Positions 1-12,184 of a stretch of DNA of 64,000 bases are shown here, piece by piece. The stretch's first letter is position 1. Every line of letters starts with the position of its first letter. The notes below the pieces were generated by a model. The model worked only from the letters and a program-made list of their open reading frames with translations. It did not search any database and had not been told where the DNA came from. This DNA comes from Pratylenchus scribneri. Its lineage: Eukaryota; Nematoda; Chromadorea; Rhabditida; Pratylenchidae. Position numbers and translations under genes: made by a program. The stretch is taken from the NCBI GenBank assembly GCA_030063045.1, contig JAQSEB010000010.1, forward strand, positions 1,178,001 through 1,242,000, written 5' to 3'.

Positions 1-470
1 TTTTTATCATTTTTGATGAAAAAAGCATATAAAATTAAAGTTTTTGGCCATTTATTTAATCTTTTTGACATGTTTTTTGGCTTATTTTTACATATTTTGG
101 CAAATATCACCGAAAATTAATTCATTTTTGAGGTAATTTTTTTGACCAATTTACCTATTTTTTTGGACATTTTTCGAGGGAAAATTTCAATAGAAAAATT
201 TAATAAAAAAACAAAAATCCGCCTATTTTGGGGTTCCTGAAAACTAATTTGTCAAATTTCATGAAAAAAAGTCCTAAATATGGCACCAATTTGCGATTTT
301 TTAACACAAAAATCTTCAAAAAATTATTTAGACCTAATTTTTGACCAATTTATCTATTATTGCACTTTTGAAGGGAAATTTTATTAGAAAAATGAAAAAG
401 CCAAAAAAACCTAAAAAATTTGCAATTTTTCGACACAAAAAATCCTAAAAAATTTTTTTTATTAAAATAA
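1..470. mobile_element. Family D AT-rich palindromic repeat, partial
   Basis: The intron before the first visible exon contains phrases shared with the other D copies, such as GAAATTTTCCCTC-type and AATAGGTAAAATTGG-type strings in both orientations. The element probably runs off the window edge. No gene is seen here. Confidence 0.5.
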
Positions 471-480
471 AAATTTATAG

Positions 481-3400
481 GGATGGTCCAAAATGAATGC
501 ATTTCACGTCTGCATCACTTCCTACAAATTGGCCACCCAGGATATTCGAGCATTCAAGAAGAAGGCCTGGCAATATTTGATATTGGATGAGGCACAGAAT
601 ATTAAAAATTTTCGAAGTCAACGCTGGCAAATGCTTCTTGGGTTGCGTTCAAGGAGAAGACTTTTGCTGACAGGTTCGAATTTTTAATTTAACACCTAGG
701 TTTAGGTTGAGACTATACTTGGTATTTTCAAAAAATTTTTAAAAATTTTCCGAAAATTTTTTTTTGAAAATTTACAGATTTTATAGAAAGTTCAGATTCC
801 TATGCCAAAATTTAGGTCTCGGGTTCGAATCCGCTCATAGGCAAATAATTTCTTTCGGATTTGATAGTTACTTTTATGTATTTTTTATACATTCTACAGT
901 ATTTTCTAGGCGAAATTTTTTTTGAAATTTCATTCCGTTATTAGCGAACCTCACTTTTGCAAATTTAGGGGGTCTCAGGTTCGAATCCTCTCTCAGAGGA
1001 AGGTATTTTTCTGTCTTTTTAGTTACGTTTATGTATTTTTATACATTCTACAATACATTTCTGGCCAAAATACAGTAATTCAAAAACTACCAGAAACCAT
1101 GTTAGACACTTTTAATATATTTGATTACAATTTTAGGCACTCCATTGCAAAATTCCCTGATGGAATTGTGGGCATTGCTCCATTTTCTGATGCCAAATGT
1201 GTTCGCATCGCATGATGATTTCAAGGATTGGTTCCATAATCCAATCACCGGGATGGTTGAGGGCACAAATGAAGTGGATCAAGCGTTGGTTCAACGGCTG
1301 CATAAGGTCAAAAATTAATTTCAAACTTTTATATAATTTATATTTTTTTAGGTACTTCGTCCATTCATTTTGCGTCGCCTGAAATCGGAAGTGGAAAAGC
1401 AGCTGCCAACGAAGACCGAAAAAATAATCCCCTGTTCACTTTCAAAACGGCAACGTTTTCTCTACAATGAATTCTTGTCCAAAACAGCGTAAGTTTTAAA
1501 ATAAGAAAAATTAAAAGTATATTAATAAAAGTGGGTTTGATTGAGACAAAGTAGGAATATTTTAATGAAATTTTTTTGGTCCTTTACTTATTCATTTCAT
1601 TGAGGTTTGAGGAGGAGGCAATTTTATTTACAAAATTCAAATCTTAAATGCCCAGCAGAGAGTTTTACACAATTTTTTTTTGATTTTTCCTTTATGTCTC
1701 CTTATGACGACTATATAAAAACTGAAGGGTAACGGTCATTTTTAAAAATATGATCCCTTTAGTTCATTGGTATGTGGCTAGCTTTAGATGGGAAGGCGGG
1801 TCTCGAGTTCGATTCCCATGAGTGAATGATCATTTCTGAAATTTTGTTTTTTGTGTTTTTTTATTTTTGGGTAATCAAAATAAAGTATTAAAAAATAACT
1901 CATCCGTTTCCCCCTTATGACTATAGGACAGCTGAAGGGTAATGGCCATTATGATTATAGATTATACCCTGGTTCGATTCCCATGAGCGAATTATGATTT
2001 TTCTTGTGTTTTTTTTCCTTATTTTGAGTTTCTAAATCAATAAAGTTACCAAATTGCTCATTCATTTCCAAATCCAGATGATTAAAATTATTATTATTTT
2101 CAGTACGGTTGAAAACCTTCGCTCTGGGAACATGCTCTCCGTTTTGGGCGTCATTATGCAGTTACGAAAATGTTGCAATCATCCAAATTTGTTCGAACCA
2201 CGGCCCGTCATTTCTCCATATGTTGCGCCAATGATCTCACCGCAATTCCCTCGGCTCATCTTCTCAATTCAATCACAACAATCCAAGGACAATAGGAGAG
2301 TGAATTTGTTAATTCAAAACGTCGTTCACACATCAATGAATGCTTGGACGGTTTTCAATGAAATTTCCACACCAGCAAGCATTTTGAATGAACCAATTCA
2401 TCCACAAAGCGGAGAAGAATCTCAGCATCAATTTCCGGATGGACTTAAATTTGTGATGGATGCACAGGGAGGCCATTTTTATAGGCCAACAAAACGTCCA
2501 CCATCCGAATCCAAGGAATCATCAGCAACACCAATGTCGAATGGAGTCACTCATGTATGTTTTTTTTATTTATTAAAGATTTTACCAAAATTTTTGTGAA
2601 AATTTTCAACTTATAAGAGGGTCTTCATCTTTTCAAAATTTGAGGGTCTCGGGCATACATGCGCTGGGGGGGGGGGGGAATGTCCTCCCCTCCCCCCGGG
2701 TAGTAGTATTTGAAAATTTTGAAAAAGTGGGTAGTATCGGGGGCCGGAGAATTGAAAAATTTTTGGTAGTATTTTGCCCATTACTACCCATTTTTTTGCC
2801 TTTTTTCCTCCTAAAAATGGGTAAAAATCATAAAATTTTTCTTCTGCGGCGCCTATCGGCACCGCAGTAGTTTTTTAAAGGTATTTTCTCCTATTATTTG
2901 GCAAAAATATAAAATTTTGAAGGTTTTTTATCATATAATATCAAAATTTTCTCGAAAACTACCCACTTTTATCCACTTTTTCCAAAAAAGGTATACCTTG
3001 TTTTCGGTGGGTAGTATCGGAACAAAAAAAAATTTTTTTCGACCTTTTTTTAGGTGGGTAGTACCCGGCCAAAGTGTCCCCCCCCAAGCGCATGTATGGT
3101 CTCGGGTTCGAAATTCTAATCCGTTTATAGGAAATTTTTCAGGTTAGGTTTTCACTTTATGCATTTTTATAAATTCTTAGGTAAATTTCTAGTCGAAAAA
3201 ATTTTTCAAAAATTTTCGCTTAGAGGGTAAATTCCTTTGCCTTTACATGGATGTCATGTGTTCGAATCCCTTCATAGGAAGTTATTTTTTGGGGTTTAAT
3301 TAACATTTTTATACATTTTTATACACTTTACAGTAAAATTTTAAACGGAATACAGTAATTTGAGCAAAAAAATATTACAAAAAATGTACTAAATTTACCA

Positions 3401-6400
3401 GAATTATTATTTTATTTTTCTCATTTTTAGAATATACAATCCGCTGCATCATTCGTGAACAGTACGAGCAGGAAACGGCGATGGCTGAGCGGAGATGGTC
3501 AAAACGGTGAATCATCGCAGCAACAACAATCATCTTCAACTTCTACAAATGTCCCTGCAATCTTCCAATCAGCCTTGGCCGAATTGAAGACAATGGAAAA
3601 GCGAAGGGATTCGGCCAATAAAGAAATTGGAATCAACTTGACGAAAATTTTGAGGACATTCGGCTCACCGAAATTGCCAAATGAAACTGTGCGAATTTGC
3701 CAACAAATATTTTTGGATGAGGATTCAAAAACATCATTTGGCCAAATTGGGGGAAATTTGTTCGAAAAGGTCAATGAAAGGATCGCGCAACAAATGTTGA
3801 ATTGGATTGAACCATCGCTGAATAGGTAAATAATTACATGTTGTGGCCAATTTTGAGAATCTCGACTTCTAGGTAACCTAGAGACTCGAGAATAGGTTCA
3901 TTCGATTCGACATGGTCGATTTAGTCTATGAAATTTCAATTTCAAACCGGTATTAAAACTTAAGAAAAAGTTAGTAAACCAAAACCGGTTTGGGTTTAAA
4001 CAACGATTTAATATTTTAAAACCAAGTTCTAGCGAATTGAGAATGAGTTCATTCGACTCGGATTGGTAGATTTAGCCTATGAAATTTCAATTTCAGACCC
4101 ATTTGAGCTTGTTTAGAAAAGTTGAACCATTTCTTAAACCCAAACCGGTTTACCAACTTTTGACTAAGCCTTATTTCGGGTCTGAAATTTAAATTTCATA
4201 GACTAAATTGACTATGCTGATTCGAAAAAGCCTATTTTCGAGTCTCTGAGTTGGCTTTGAAGTAGAGATTTCCAAAATTTTCCAGAACATTTTCAAATAA
4301 AAACACAGTAAAAATATTAAAAATTTGCATTTTTACAGATTCCTTATTTGCATCAAAAAACTGCTGTTGGACCGTCATTTTGAACCCGCGCTGATTTCGG
4401 CAACAGAAAAGCATAAAAATCACCTCCTCAAATTGTGTTCTACAAAAATTTATTCCACCCAAAGCAATTTGGCACATCAAGTCGAAATCGCATCAAAACT
4501 GGAATTCCCCGAGCTACGGCTGATTGAATATGATTGCGGTGCGGTTTGCATTATATAATTTAATTTATGAATTGGAAGCGGGGTTTTCGGTAAATAGTTG
4601 TCTTTTTTAGGCTTTTTTGTGAAATTTGCCAAAAAAATAGGTTTCGGTAACATCAAAAATAGGTGATTTTTGGTTTAATGAAATTTTCCCTCAAAATTGT
4701 GCCAAAATAGATAAAATTGGTCAAAAATTACGTCAAAAAGATGAAATAAATGTTCAAAAATGTTATTTATTTGCTTTTCTCATTAAATATGATAGAAAAA
4801 ATAGGTTAAAATATAAAAATCCGCTCTCTAAATATAAATATAAATAATCAATAATAAAATTTATTTCCAATATTCAGGAAAATTGCAAGTACTCGCCAAA
4901 CTCCTCGGCCAACTCCATGAAAACAAACATCGATGCCTGATTTTCACTCAAATGTCCCGAATGTTGGATATTCTTCAAGCGTTTCTCTCCTACCACAACT
5001 ACAAATATTTCCGTCTCGACGGTGCCACCCACATTGATCAACGCCAGGCAATGATGGAAAGGTTCAATTCGGATGATTCCATTTTCTGCTTTATTCTCTC
5101 AACTCGGTCCGGTGGCATTGGCGTGAATTTGACTGGCGCAGACACTGTCATTTTCTATGATAGCGATTGGAATCCGGTGAGCTCATTTTTATGGGAAATT
5201 TTTAATTAAAATGCAATTTTTTACAGACAATGGATGCTCAGGCTCAAGATCGTTGCCATCGGGTAATGATAAAAATAAATTAAAAATAATTAAAAAATTA
5301 AATTAAAAATTAAATTAATAAAAATTAAATTTAAAAAAAAACAAATTAAAATTATATTGAAAATTAAAATTAGATTAATTAAATTAAATCAAAAATTAGA
5401 TTAAAAATTATATTAAAAATTACATTAAAAATAAAATTAAAAATTAGATTAAAAATTAAATTAAAAAATTAAATTAATTAAATTAAACAAAATTAAATTA
5501 AAAAATTAAATTAAAAATTAAATTAAAAATTAAATTAAATTAAAAATTAAATTAAAATAAAAATTAAATTAAAAATTAAATTAAAAATTAAATTAAAATA
5601 AAAATTAAAATAAAAATTAAATTAAAAATTAAATTAAAAATTAAAATAAAAATTAAATTAAAATAAAAATTAAAATAAAAATTAAATTAAAAATTAAATT
5701 AAAAATTAAAATAAAAATTAAATTAAAATAAAAATTAAAATAAAAATTAAATTAAAAATAAATTGAATACTAATTCACGAATATTTTTATAGATTGGACA
5801 AACGCGGAATGTCACAATTTATCGATTGATTAGTGAACGGACAATTGAAGAAAATATTCTCACAAAATCAATGCAAAAGAGGAAACTTGGCGAAATGGCA
5901 ATTGATGAGGTAAATTAAATATATAAATTAAAAAAATATTTTTTGAAGGGTGAATTCACACCGGAATTTTTCAAATCGGCCACCAATTTGAGGGAATTGT
6001 TCAGTAATGAGGAAACAATTGCCGAAGTGATTGCACCAGTCGTGAATCCGGCACAAAATTCAAAGGAAATTGAAACAGTTTAGCCAAATATAATTTTAAA
6101 AATAATTAAAAATGGAATTTAAAGGCAATGCAAAGTGTCGAGGACCAACAGGACGTGGTGGCCACACAAATGGCAAAACAGGAAACGATGGCCGATTCAG
6201 CGGAGTTCGACGAGAATTTGGTCACCGCAAATGACATTGATTTGGAAAATCCATCCGAACAATATTTGGAATTGATTAAAGCGGTAAGGAGGATAGCGGA
6301 AAAATGTTAATTTGCCAAAAAAATTCTTTGAAATTTTTCACCTAGACGGAAATCCTTCACTTTTGAAAATTTAGGGGTCTCGGGTTCGAATCCCCTAATA

Positions 6401-9400
6401 GGGCAATTTATTTTTTTCGGGCTTTATCGCTTTTGTGTATTTTTATATATTTACAGTACATTTCTGAATAAAATACCATAATTAGAACCAAAAAAACGAA
6501 GCATCTAAAACGTAAGTGTACAATATCTTATTTTGATAATTTTTGGGACCTTTGCCCTTCAAAAAATTCATTATGAATACATCCTAAATAAAAATTTTCC
6601 TTTCCAGCTCAAACCAATTGAACGTTATGCAGTCAACTTTTTGGCAAAAGAATATCGGCCAGCTTTGGACAGGGAATTTGAAGAGACTGAGGCATGTTTT
6701 TCTTTTATTTTAGGGTTTTTTTTAGGTTTAATCTATTTTCTATATTTCATTAGAGATTTGATTAGAAAATCACAAAAAAAAATTTGAGTTTTTATTTCAT
6801 GTCTATTGTCTAACTTTACCCTTTTTTGGCACTTTTTTTCAGGGGAAAATTTCATTAGAAAAACGCAATAAAAAACCCAAAAACCATTTATTTTGAGATT
6901 CCTGAAACCTATTTTTGGAAAATTTCAAAAATGACCCAAATAGCAACAAAAATTTTGCAATTTTTAAGACCTAAAAATCCGCTACTTATTTACTAAATTA
7001 TTTTCTTAATTAATTTCATTAAATTGAAGGCCTTGATCAAAGCGAAACAAATGGAGCTGATGCAGGACGAGGAAATGTTCGACGATGAACAGGAATCCGT
7101 GGGCCAAAGCGAGGACTCATCAACACTGCTGGACGGCGGGCTGACCTACGAAAGCGGAGCAGCCAATGAGGTACAGAAGACAAAGGGGCGACAAAGGAAG
7201 GGTGGTTTATCCAAAAATCCACCATCACAATCAAATGCTCCTCCCAACCAACAAATGCCTCCGCCACGCTACAATACTCGACGACAATCATCGGTTGGAG
7301 TGAAGAAAACTGCAACAAAAGCCAAGGACAACACAACAAAAACTCACCAAAACAATAACAATAATAAAAACAGTGGCGGCGTTAATACGGCACCGGTGGT
7401 GATGACGAGAAGCGGAAGAAGACTGCCACCACCTCCGACTACTGCTTCTACCTCCTCCCGGATTTAACCACCAACACAAAAAAATACCTAAATAAAAAAT
7501 AATTTTGCCAATATACGAGTATTTCTATCCCTTCCTTTTTGTCCTAAACCCTTCCTTTTTATTTCACATTATTGTTGTTTTTATCCACATCCATCCAATT
7601 CATTCATTATATCAATATCCATGCAAAACTTTGCTCTTTTTGTTTTTGTGTGTGTTCCGAGATTTGGAGAAAAGAAGAGTTTTTTTTTGAAAAAAAAACA
7701 TCGGAAATGAATAAAAATTTTTATATTATTCAAAGAGGCTGGCCTTCATCGCAAAGCCTTGCTCTTTTCTTCCTTTGTTTTTAGTTTTGCTTTCTTTTCC
7801 GATGAAATTAGTAGCCAAAACTCCAAAAATTGGATACAAAAAAAAAAACAAAAAGAGCAAGGTTTTGCTTGATGTGTTTGATATTGGGTGTATTTTTGGG
7901 CATATTTGGGCATTTTTTATTTACCGTAATGTTTCCTAATAAAGTGGCCCCATCTCCAATAGTCGAACCCCCATCTCTAATAAGAGCCCATCTTGACGGC
8001 TCTTTAAAAATTAGTACCCCAGGGCCACTATTGGGAATAATTACAGTAATTATTTAGCATACGATACTTATTTTGCCCATTTTTCTAGTTGCCTTTCCTC
8101 GCCACGCTGAATGTGCCATTCGACGAAATTCCCACATGGATGCCACCGTCTCCACCGAATTCCGTTGAAGGCGCCCCCTATTATTGTGCAATTGATGGGG
8201 CCTACCTGTATGAATCCACACGAATACCCGAAGAAAAGTTGCCACCCTTGCCTTCACTGATCTCCCTGAATGAAGTGCCACCGAGAATTAGGCAAAGGAA
8301 GTTGCTTGGTTCAGGCAGTGGCATTAAATCGCCATCAACACGATTGTCACCTTCACAAAAAAGGCAAAAGGTGAAAAAGACCACCGGAACAAATTGGCCA
8401 TCGAGTGGCGGGAAATTGGCCAACAGACCGGTGGATCAGCCAAGCAAATTTCGGCATCCAAAAGAGGAGAAATTGGATGCGGTCGCCACCCCAAAAGTGT
8501 CATCCTCATCCTCTTCGGTTACTTCCAATTCGGCACTCCTTTCACCTCCGAATACACCGGCCATGGCATCGATCATTCCATCGGCAGCGATTATGTCCAT
8601 GGAACAACCAATTCAAGCGGGCAAATTTGACGATGTTCAATTGAACGGTGAACAACTGCAACAACAACAAAGGGCAGCAGGTGGTGGTGGTTCATCAATG
8701 CCACCATCTCGACATTCCGCAACACCATCCATCAATTCATTGGATGGTAAGTGTTTAAAAAGGGCATCTGGTAAGTATTTAAAATTGCTTCGATCGAAAA
8801 TATTTAAGTCACGGACAAAAGGTATCAAAAATTTAGCTTTTTTGGTCAAAATTCAGAATGGTTACAAAAATTATTTAAAATCAAAGGAAAAAAAATATTG
8901 ATTTCGCATATTTTTTTGAATTTAATTTTTGGGTCCTAATTTTAAGAAGAAATAAGCCACCAGAGAAAATATTAACCAAAAATGGACTACCGGGGAAAAA
9001 ATTTAAGAAAAATGTCTAATTTTATAAAAAATCAGCACAAATCTAAGTCTTAAATGAAAATTAATTAATATTTTATTTAATATAATTTATTTTTATTTTA
9101 GAAGCCATCGAATCGACTGTTCGAAAAAGTCGCAAACAAATTGGCCATCCACCGCCCATCTCCCGTTATTTGTAAATAATTCATTAAAATTTCTGATTTA
9201 ATCTAACCCTAAAAAGGACACGCTATTTGGGGCCACATCCATCTGTTGGTGGAAGCGAAAGACTGGCCACTGATCAGAATCGAGTCGTTTACCGAGTGAT
9301 TTTGGCCACAAACACTTTGACATTGCCAACGGCCTCAACTGAGCCATTTGACTACGAAGGGCCAGCCTGGAATGCCATTGAAGATTTTTTCCTTTTGAAG

Positions 9401-11820
9401 GTGGGTTTTTTATGGAGAAATAATGTTGTGGCAATAGTTTTATCAAAAATAGATTGATAAAAGGGGATTTTGAATTTAATTTATATGAGAGAATTGAAAT
9501 GGTATTCCCCAAATGTAAATATGTTTCATCAATGTGTATTTGTGTTTTTTTTTCCAGAAAGTTTGATTTTTTGTTTTGTATTTCAGCATTTTTTAAGCAT
9601 TTAATAAAACTTTTTCATATCATTGGGTTAATCGTTAATCTCACTTTCAAGAACTGTTTAGTTAAGATTAATTCCGCCTATTCTGATTTTAATAATTCCG
9701 CCTGTTCTGATTTTAATAATTCCGCCTGTTCTGATTTTAATAATTCCGCCTATTCTGATTTTAATAATTCCGCCTGTTCTGATTTTAATAATTCCGCCTG
9801 TTCTGATTTTAATAATTCCGCCTGTTCTGATTTTAATAATTCCGCCTGTTCTGATTTTAATAATTCCGCCTGTTCTGATTTTAATAATTCCGCCTGTTCT
9901 GATTTTAATAATTCCGCCTGTTCTGATTTTAATAATTCCGCCTGTTCTGATTTTAATAATTCCGCCTGTTCTGATTTTAATAATTCCGCCTGTTCTGATT
10001 TTAATAATTCCGCCTGTTCTGATTTTAATAATTCCGCCTGTTCTGATTTTAATAATTCCGCCTGTTCTGATTTTAATTCCGCCTGGTTAGAATAATTTCG
10101 CTCTGTTTGCCCCAGATAAATAATACTTTTGGCAAATATTTTCAGGAATATATTGTACATTTTCTCAAACCAAATCAATTCCATTTCAGTTCCACTTTTT
10201 TTATAATCCTCTATCATTTTTGCATTGTTTAAAAAAACCTCACAATTTTCAATTTATTTTTTAAGGGGATTGGAAAATGGAATGAAAAAATATGAAATCA
10301 ATCTAAATCAAATATTTTTTCAGGCAATCACCGAACGCCATGGATTGGCGGCACAAAATCATTTGCTACTTCAAAATGCTGGCATTCAAATCAATTGGGA
10401 ATTCGTGTCTCAATATTTGTGCAAATATACCACCAATTACAGGTCAGTTCTCCTTATCCCCCTCATTCATTCCTCCCTTTCTTTTAATAGATCACCTCGT
10501 CAATGCGCTCTTCGCTATCAAAACCATGTCCTCCGGTGCGATGATGCCCCTTCAACGGAAAAAGGTGCCTTCTTCCCCCAATTTTCCATTTAGACTTACC
10601 GTAATCCTCTATTATTTGCTCTTCCCCCCTCTATTAGAAGCCCAATTTTCGGATTTTTAAGGTGAAAAAAATCTAATATATGAATTATTGGAGGGTATCT
10701 GAAAAACAATAGCCCCAGGGCCACTAATAGAGAAATAATACATTATGATATATTTTTTTTAGGTTCCGCCTCTTCGCGTCGCCATCGGGCCCATTCAATG
10801 GTGGCACCACCGCAATCCGTCATTTTTGATACAAATTTTTGCGTCCAAGAGGCAGTCAATTCCGTTCGGAAGCATTCTTCAATTGTGGCCGAAATTGGTA
10901 AGTTATAGCCAATATTGTTGAAATTGTCTAATTTCGGAGTATTAGCTAGATGCTAGGCTAGTTAATTTTGGGAATATCGACTTTTAGGCAATACAATGAC
11001 TCGACAATAGGCTCATTCGATTTGACATAGGCAATTTAGTCTATGAAATTTCAAATTCAGACCAATATTAAGGTTTAGACAAAAGTTAGCAAACCAAAAC
11101 CGGTTTGGGTTTAAATAATGGGTTCATTCAAAACAAGCTCAAATCGGTCTGAAATTGAAATTTCATAGTCTAAATCGACCATGCCGAGTCTATTGACCCC
11201 ACATTTTCGGGTCTGCTAGAACCTTGTTTTGAAAAAATGAACCGATGTTTAAACTTAAACGGTTTAGGTTTACTAACTTTTGCCTAAGCGTTAATACTGA
11301 CTTGAAATTAAAATTTAATAGACTAAATCGACCATGCTGCCGAATTTAATGAACTCATTTTCGAGTCTTTGGGTTGCCTAAAAGTCGAAATTTCCAAAAT
11401 TAGCTAGAGAAAATTCCAAAAATAGAAATTAGCCAATTCCCAAAATTAATTTCAACAGGTAAACCTCGTGGCGATCATCGTCCGACACCGGCATCTGCTG
11501 GCCAACAAAGCGGTGGTGGTGGTGGTGGTCATCATCATTCGCATTCTTCCCATCATCCACCGCCACCTCAACAACAAACCCCACAACTCCTTTGCATGTC
11601 CGGCCGAATCCCACATTCCCATGAGCAACGGTTGGCGGAATTGGGTGCAGCACGGCATTCGAATGTGGCCCGGCCAATGGACATTTTGATGAAAAGCAGG
11701 AGGCAAATGAGGGCAAAGGGCGGCGCCGAACCAAAAGCAACCACAGCAGCAGCAGAAGAGACGATGACAATCATCAAAAAAGGGAATGTGCCGTCAAATT
11801 TGGCAATGGGAAGAAGATGA
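481..11820 (+). CDS. ssl-1: SWR1/EP400/Domino-type SNF2 chromatin remodelling ATPase, 5' partial
   Basis: The product is a nuclear ATPase of the INO80/SWR1 class, which in known complexes exchanges H2A.Z. The gene starts before the window, so the HSA domain and Walker A are not seen. Exons: 481-673, 1137-1306, 1352-1488, 2104-2554, 3431-3825, 4339-4538, 4878-5176, 5227-5262, 5793-5909, 5949-6077, 6125-6283, 6608-6691, 7030-7170, 8089-8746, 9102-9171, 9217-9400, 10324-10442, 10491-10564, 10763-10897, 11459-11820; phases agree and give 1,370 visible residues. The first exon has the Walker B variant [11 protein letters not shown]. Exons 4-6 carry the long insertion between helicase lobes that is typical of the INO80/SWR1 group. 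Exons 7-9 hold lobe 2, with [15 protein letters not shown] and [18 protein letters not shown]-like region (9217-10564) and a His/Gln/Pro-rich tail follow, as in EP400 and Domino-A. The exon ending 6691 needs a GC donor. Family assignment is firm; ortholog naming is inferred. Confidence 0.9.
785..1085 (+). mobile_element. Two tandem SINE-like copies (family S)
   Basis: Two units of about 150 bp lie in intron 1 of the visible gene. Each has a Pol III B-box-like core (GGTTCGAATCC) after GGTCTC, followed by a T-rich body with TATACATTCTACAGTA. The core resembles a tRNA T-arm, so a tRNA-derived SINE is likely, but no full cloverleaf is visible. Confidence 0.6.
1745..2060 (+). mobile_element. Two variant tRNA-like SINE copies
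   Basis: An A-box-like TAGTTCATTGGTA at about 1760 and GAGTTCGATTCCCATGAG at about 1805 suggest a degenerate tRNA head. A second copy ends with GGTTCGATTCCCATGAG near 1985. Each is preceded by a shared CTGAAGGGTAA phrase. Both lie within intron 3 (1489-2103). Confidence 0.5.
2654..3098. mobile_element. hAT-like non-autonomous element with 8-bp target duplication
   Basis: The element starts CATACATGCGCTGGGG and ends CCCCAAGCGCATGTATG, an inverted repeat. GTCTCGGG flanks it on both sides (2646-2653 and 3099-3106). The target is the B-box of a family S SINE. The interior repeats GGGTAGTA in both orientations. It lies in intron 4 of the remodeller. An 8-bp duplication is the size made by hAT transposases; no transposase ORF is present. 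Confidence 0.75.
3099..3370 (+). mobile_element. Family S SINE-like copies
   Basis: The first unit is the 3' part of the SINE split by the hAT-like element. A second unit with TGTGTTCGAATCCC follows at about 3250. Both share the TATACA(C/T)T(C/T)TACAGTA tail. Confidence 0.6.
3845..4280. mobile_element. Palindromic element, family H copy 1
   Basis: The left part runs GACTTCTAGGTAACC, then GTCGATTTAGTCTATGAAATT. The right part repeats these as the reverse complement near 4195-4270. It fills intron 5 of the remodeller. The second copy is at 10930-11410. Confidence 0.65.
4590..4860. mobile_element. Family D palindromic repeat
   Basis: This AT-rich stretch in intron 6 shares AAATAGG and TCAAAAATTACGTCAAAAAG-type phrases with the other D copies. 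Confidence 0.5.
5275..5770. repeat. AT-only microsatellite-like array (ATTAAATTAAAA)
   Basis: About 490 bp of intron 8 consist almost only of A and T, built from irregular AAATTAAATTAA units. It separates the 36-bp exon with DRCHR from the next helicase exon. Confidence 0.85.
6345..6490 (+). mobile_element. Family S SINE-like copy
   Basis: GGGTTCGAATCCCC near 6380 is followed by the usual T-rich body and ends in ACCATAATT. It is in intron 11 of the remodeller. Confidence 0.6.
6800..7010. mobile_element. Family D repeat fragment
   Basis: This intronic AT-rich segment has the GGGGAAAATTTCATTAGAAAAA phrase type of family D, in the intron with the apparent GC donor. Confidence 0.45.
7171..7496 (+). 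other. Alternative 3' end of the remodeller gene (short isoform)
   Basis: The reading frame of exon 7030-7170 stays open past its GTACAG donor for another 98 codons and stops at 7465-7467. An AATAAA poly(A) signal lies at 7491-7496. The extra tail is basic and Gln/Asn/Pro-rich, with AT-hook-like patches KGRQRKGG and TRSGRR. Splicing from 7171 to 8089 instead joins in phase 0 to the conserved region and gives the long SANT-containing form. Drosophila domino is known to make short (B) and long (A) forms from alternative 3' exons. That this gene does the same is an inference. Confidence 0.55.
7920..8062. mobile_element. Family F palindromic element
   Basis: It begins TTTACCGTAATG and ends ATTACAGTAATTA, with AGTGGCCCC and GGGCCACT as inner inverted repeats. 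It lies just before the exon at 8089. Confidence 0.6.
8747..9101 (+). other. Intron with no recognised element
   Basis: This 355-bp AT-rich intron of the remodeller shows no clear inverted repeat, SINE core or ORF. Confidence 0.5.
9670..10090 (+). repeat. 24-bp minisatellite, about 18 copies
   Basis: The unit is AATTCCGCCTGTTCTGATTT plus TAAT. Copies are nearly identical; two have TATT for TGTT. It lies in remodeller intron 9401-10323. Because 24 is a multiple of three, long open frames run through both strands; they are not genes. The same unit in opposite genomic orientation is at 29690-30215. Confidence 0.95.
10600..10740. mobile_element. Family F palindromic element
   Basis: It starts TTACCGTAATCCTCTATTA and ends with CACTAATAGAGAAATAATAC, with TTAGAAGCCC inside. 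It fills intron 10565-10762. Confidence 0.6.
10930..11410. mobile_element. Palindromic element, family H copy 2
   Basis: The left TCGACTTTTAGGCAAT and right TTGCCTAAAAGTCGAA are inverted copies. The inner TTTAGTCTATGAAATTTC repeat also appears inverted. It lies in the last intron of the remodeller and matches copy 1 at 3845-4280. Confidence 0.7.
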
Positions 11821-11903
11821 ACACACACAAAAGAAACTGCCATTTTTAATTATACTTCCCCCATCCCCATATATTCATCGTTATCGCATTTTTTTATTTA
11901 AAG

Positions 11904-11909
11904 AATAAA
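11904..11909 (+). other. Poly(A) signal of the remodeller long form
   Basis: An AATAAA hexamer lies 84 bp after the stop codon at 11818-11820. Confidence 0.6.
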
Positions 11910-11957
11910 ATCTAAATCGGAATATTTTATTTGGGTTGGGAATTGGGTTTTTTTTTA

Positions 11958-12176
11958 TAGAGTCCGGCGCCGGGCCCGGCGATTTTTGGGCAATTTTTTT
12001 GAGCCCAGAACCCGGCACATTTTAAAACACAACCGGGCCCGGAAGCTGGCCCTGTAATTTTTTTGTAATTTTCCGAAAACCGGCCAAAAACCGGCTCTTT
12101 TTGCCGGGCCTTGGTAATTTTTTTATGAAAAAAAACCCAGAATCGGGCCCGGAAATTTTGAAAAACCGGACTCTAG
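11958..12176. mobile_element. GC-rich inverted-repeat element
   Basis: TAGAGTCCGG opens and CCGGACTCTA closes it, and the inner GGGCCCGG blocks are also inverted. Its GC content contrasts sharply with the AT-rich flanks. It lies between the two convergent genes. Confidence 0.6.
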
Positions 12177-12184
12177 TTTTTTGG

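Noticed and set aside
2611..3147. Open frames over the GGGTAGTA-rich segment
   Set aside because: They lie inside the hAT-like element and have no conserved motifs or transposase signature.
7830..8057. Open frame with a hydrophobic stretch ([19 protein letters not shown])
   Set aside because: It overlaps a family F element inside a remodeller intron and has no homolog that I recognise; probably chance.
9454..10217. Long open frames on both strands with SACSDFNN or SEQAELLK repeats
   Set aside because: They are translations of the 24-bp minisatellite, whose length is a multiple of three, and lie in an intron. No splice or start context supports coding.
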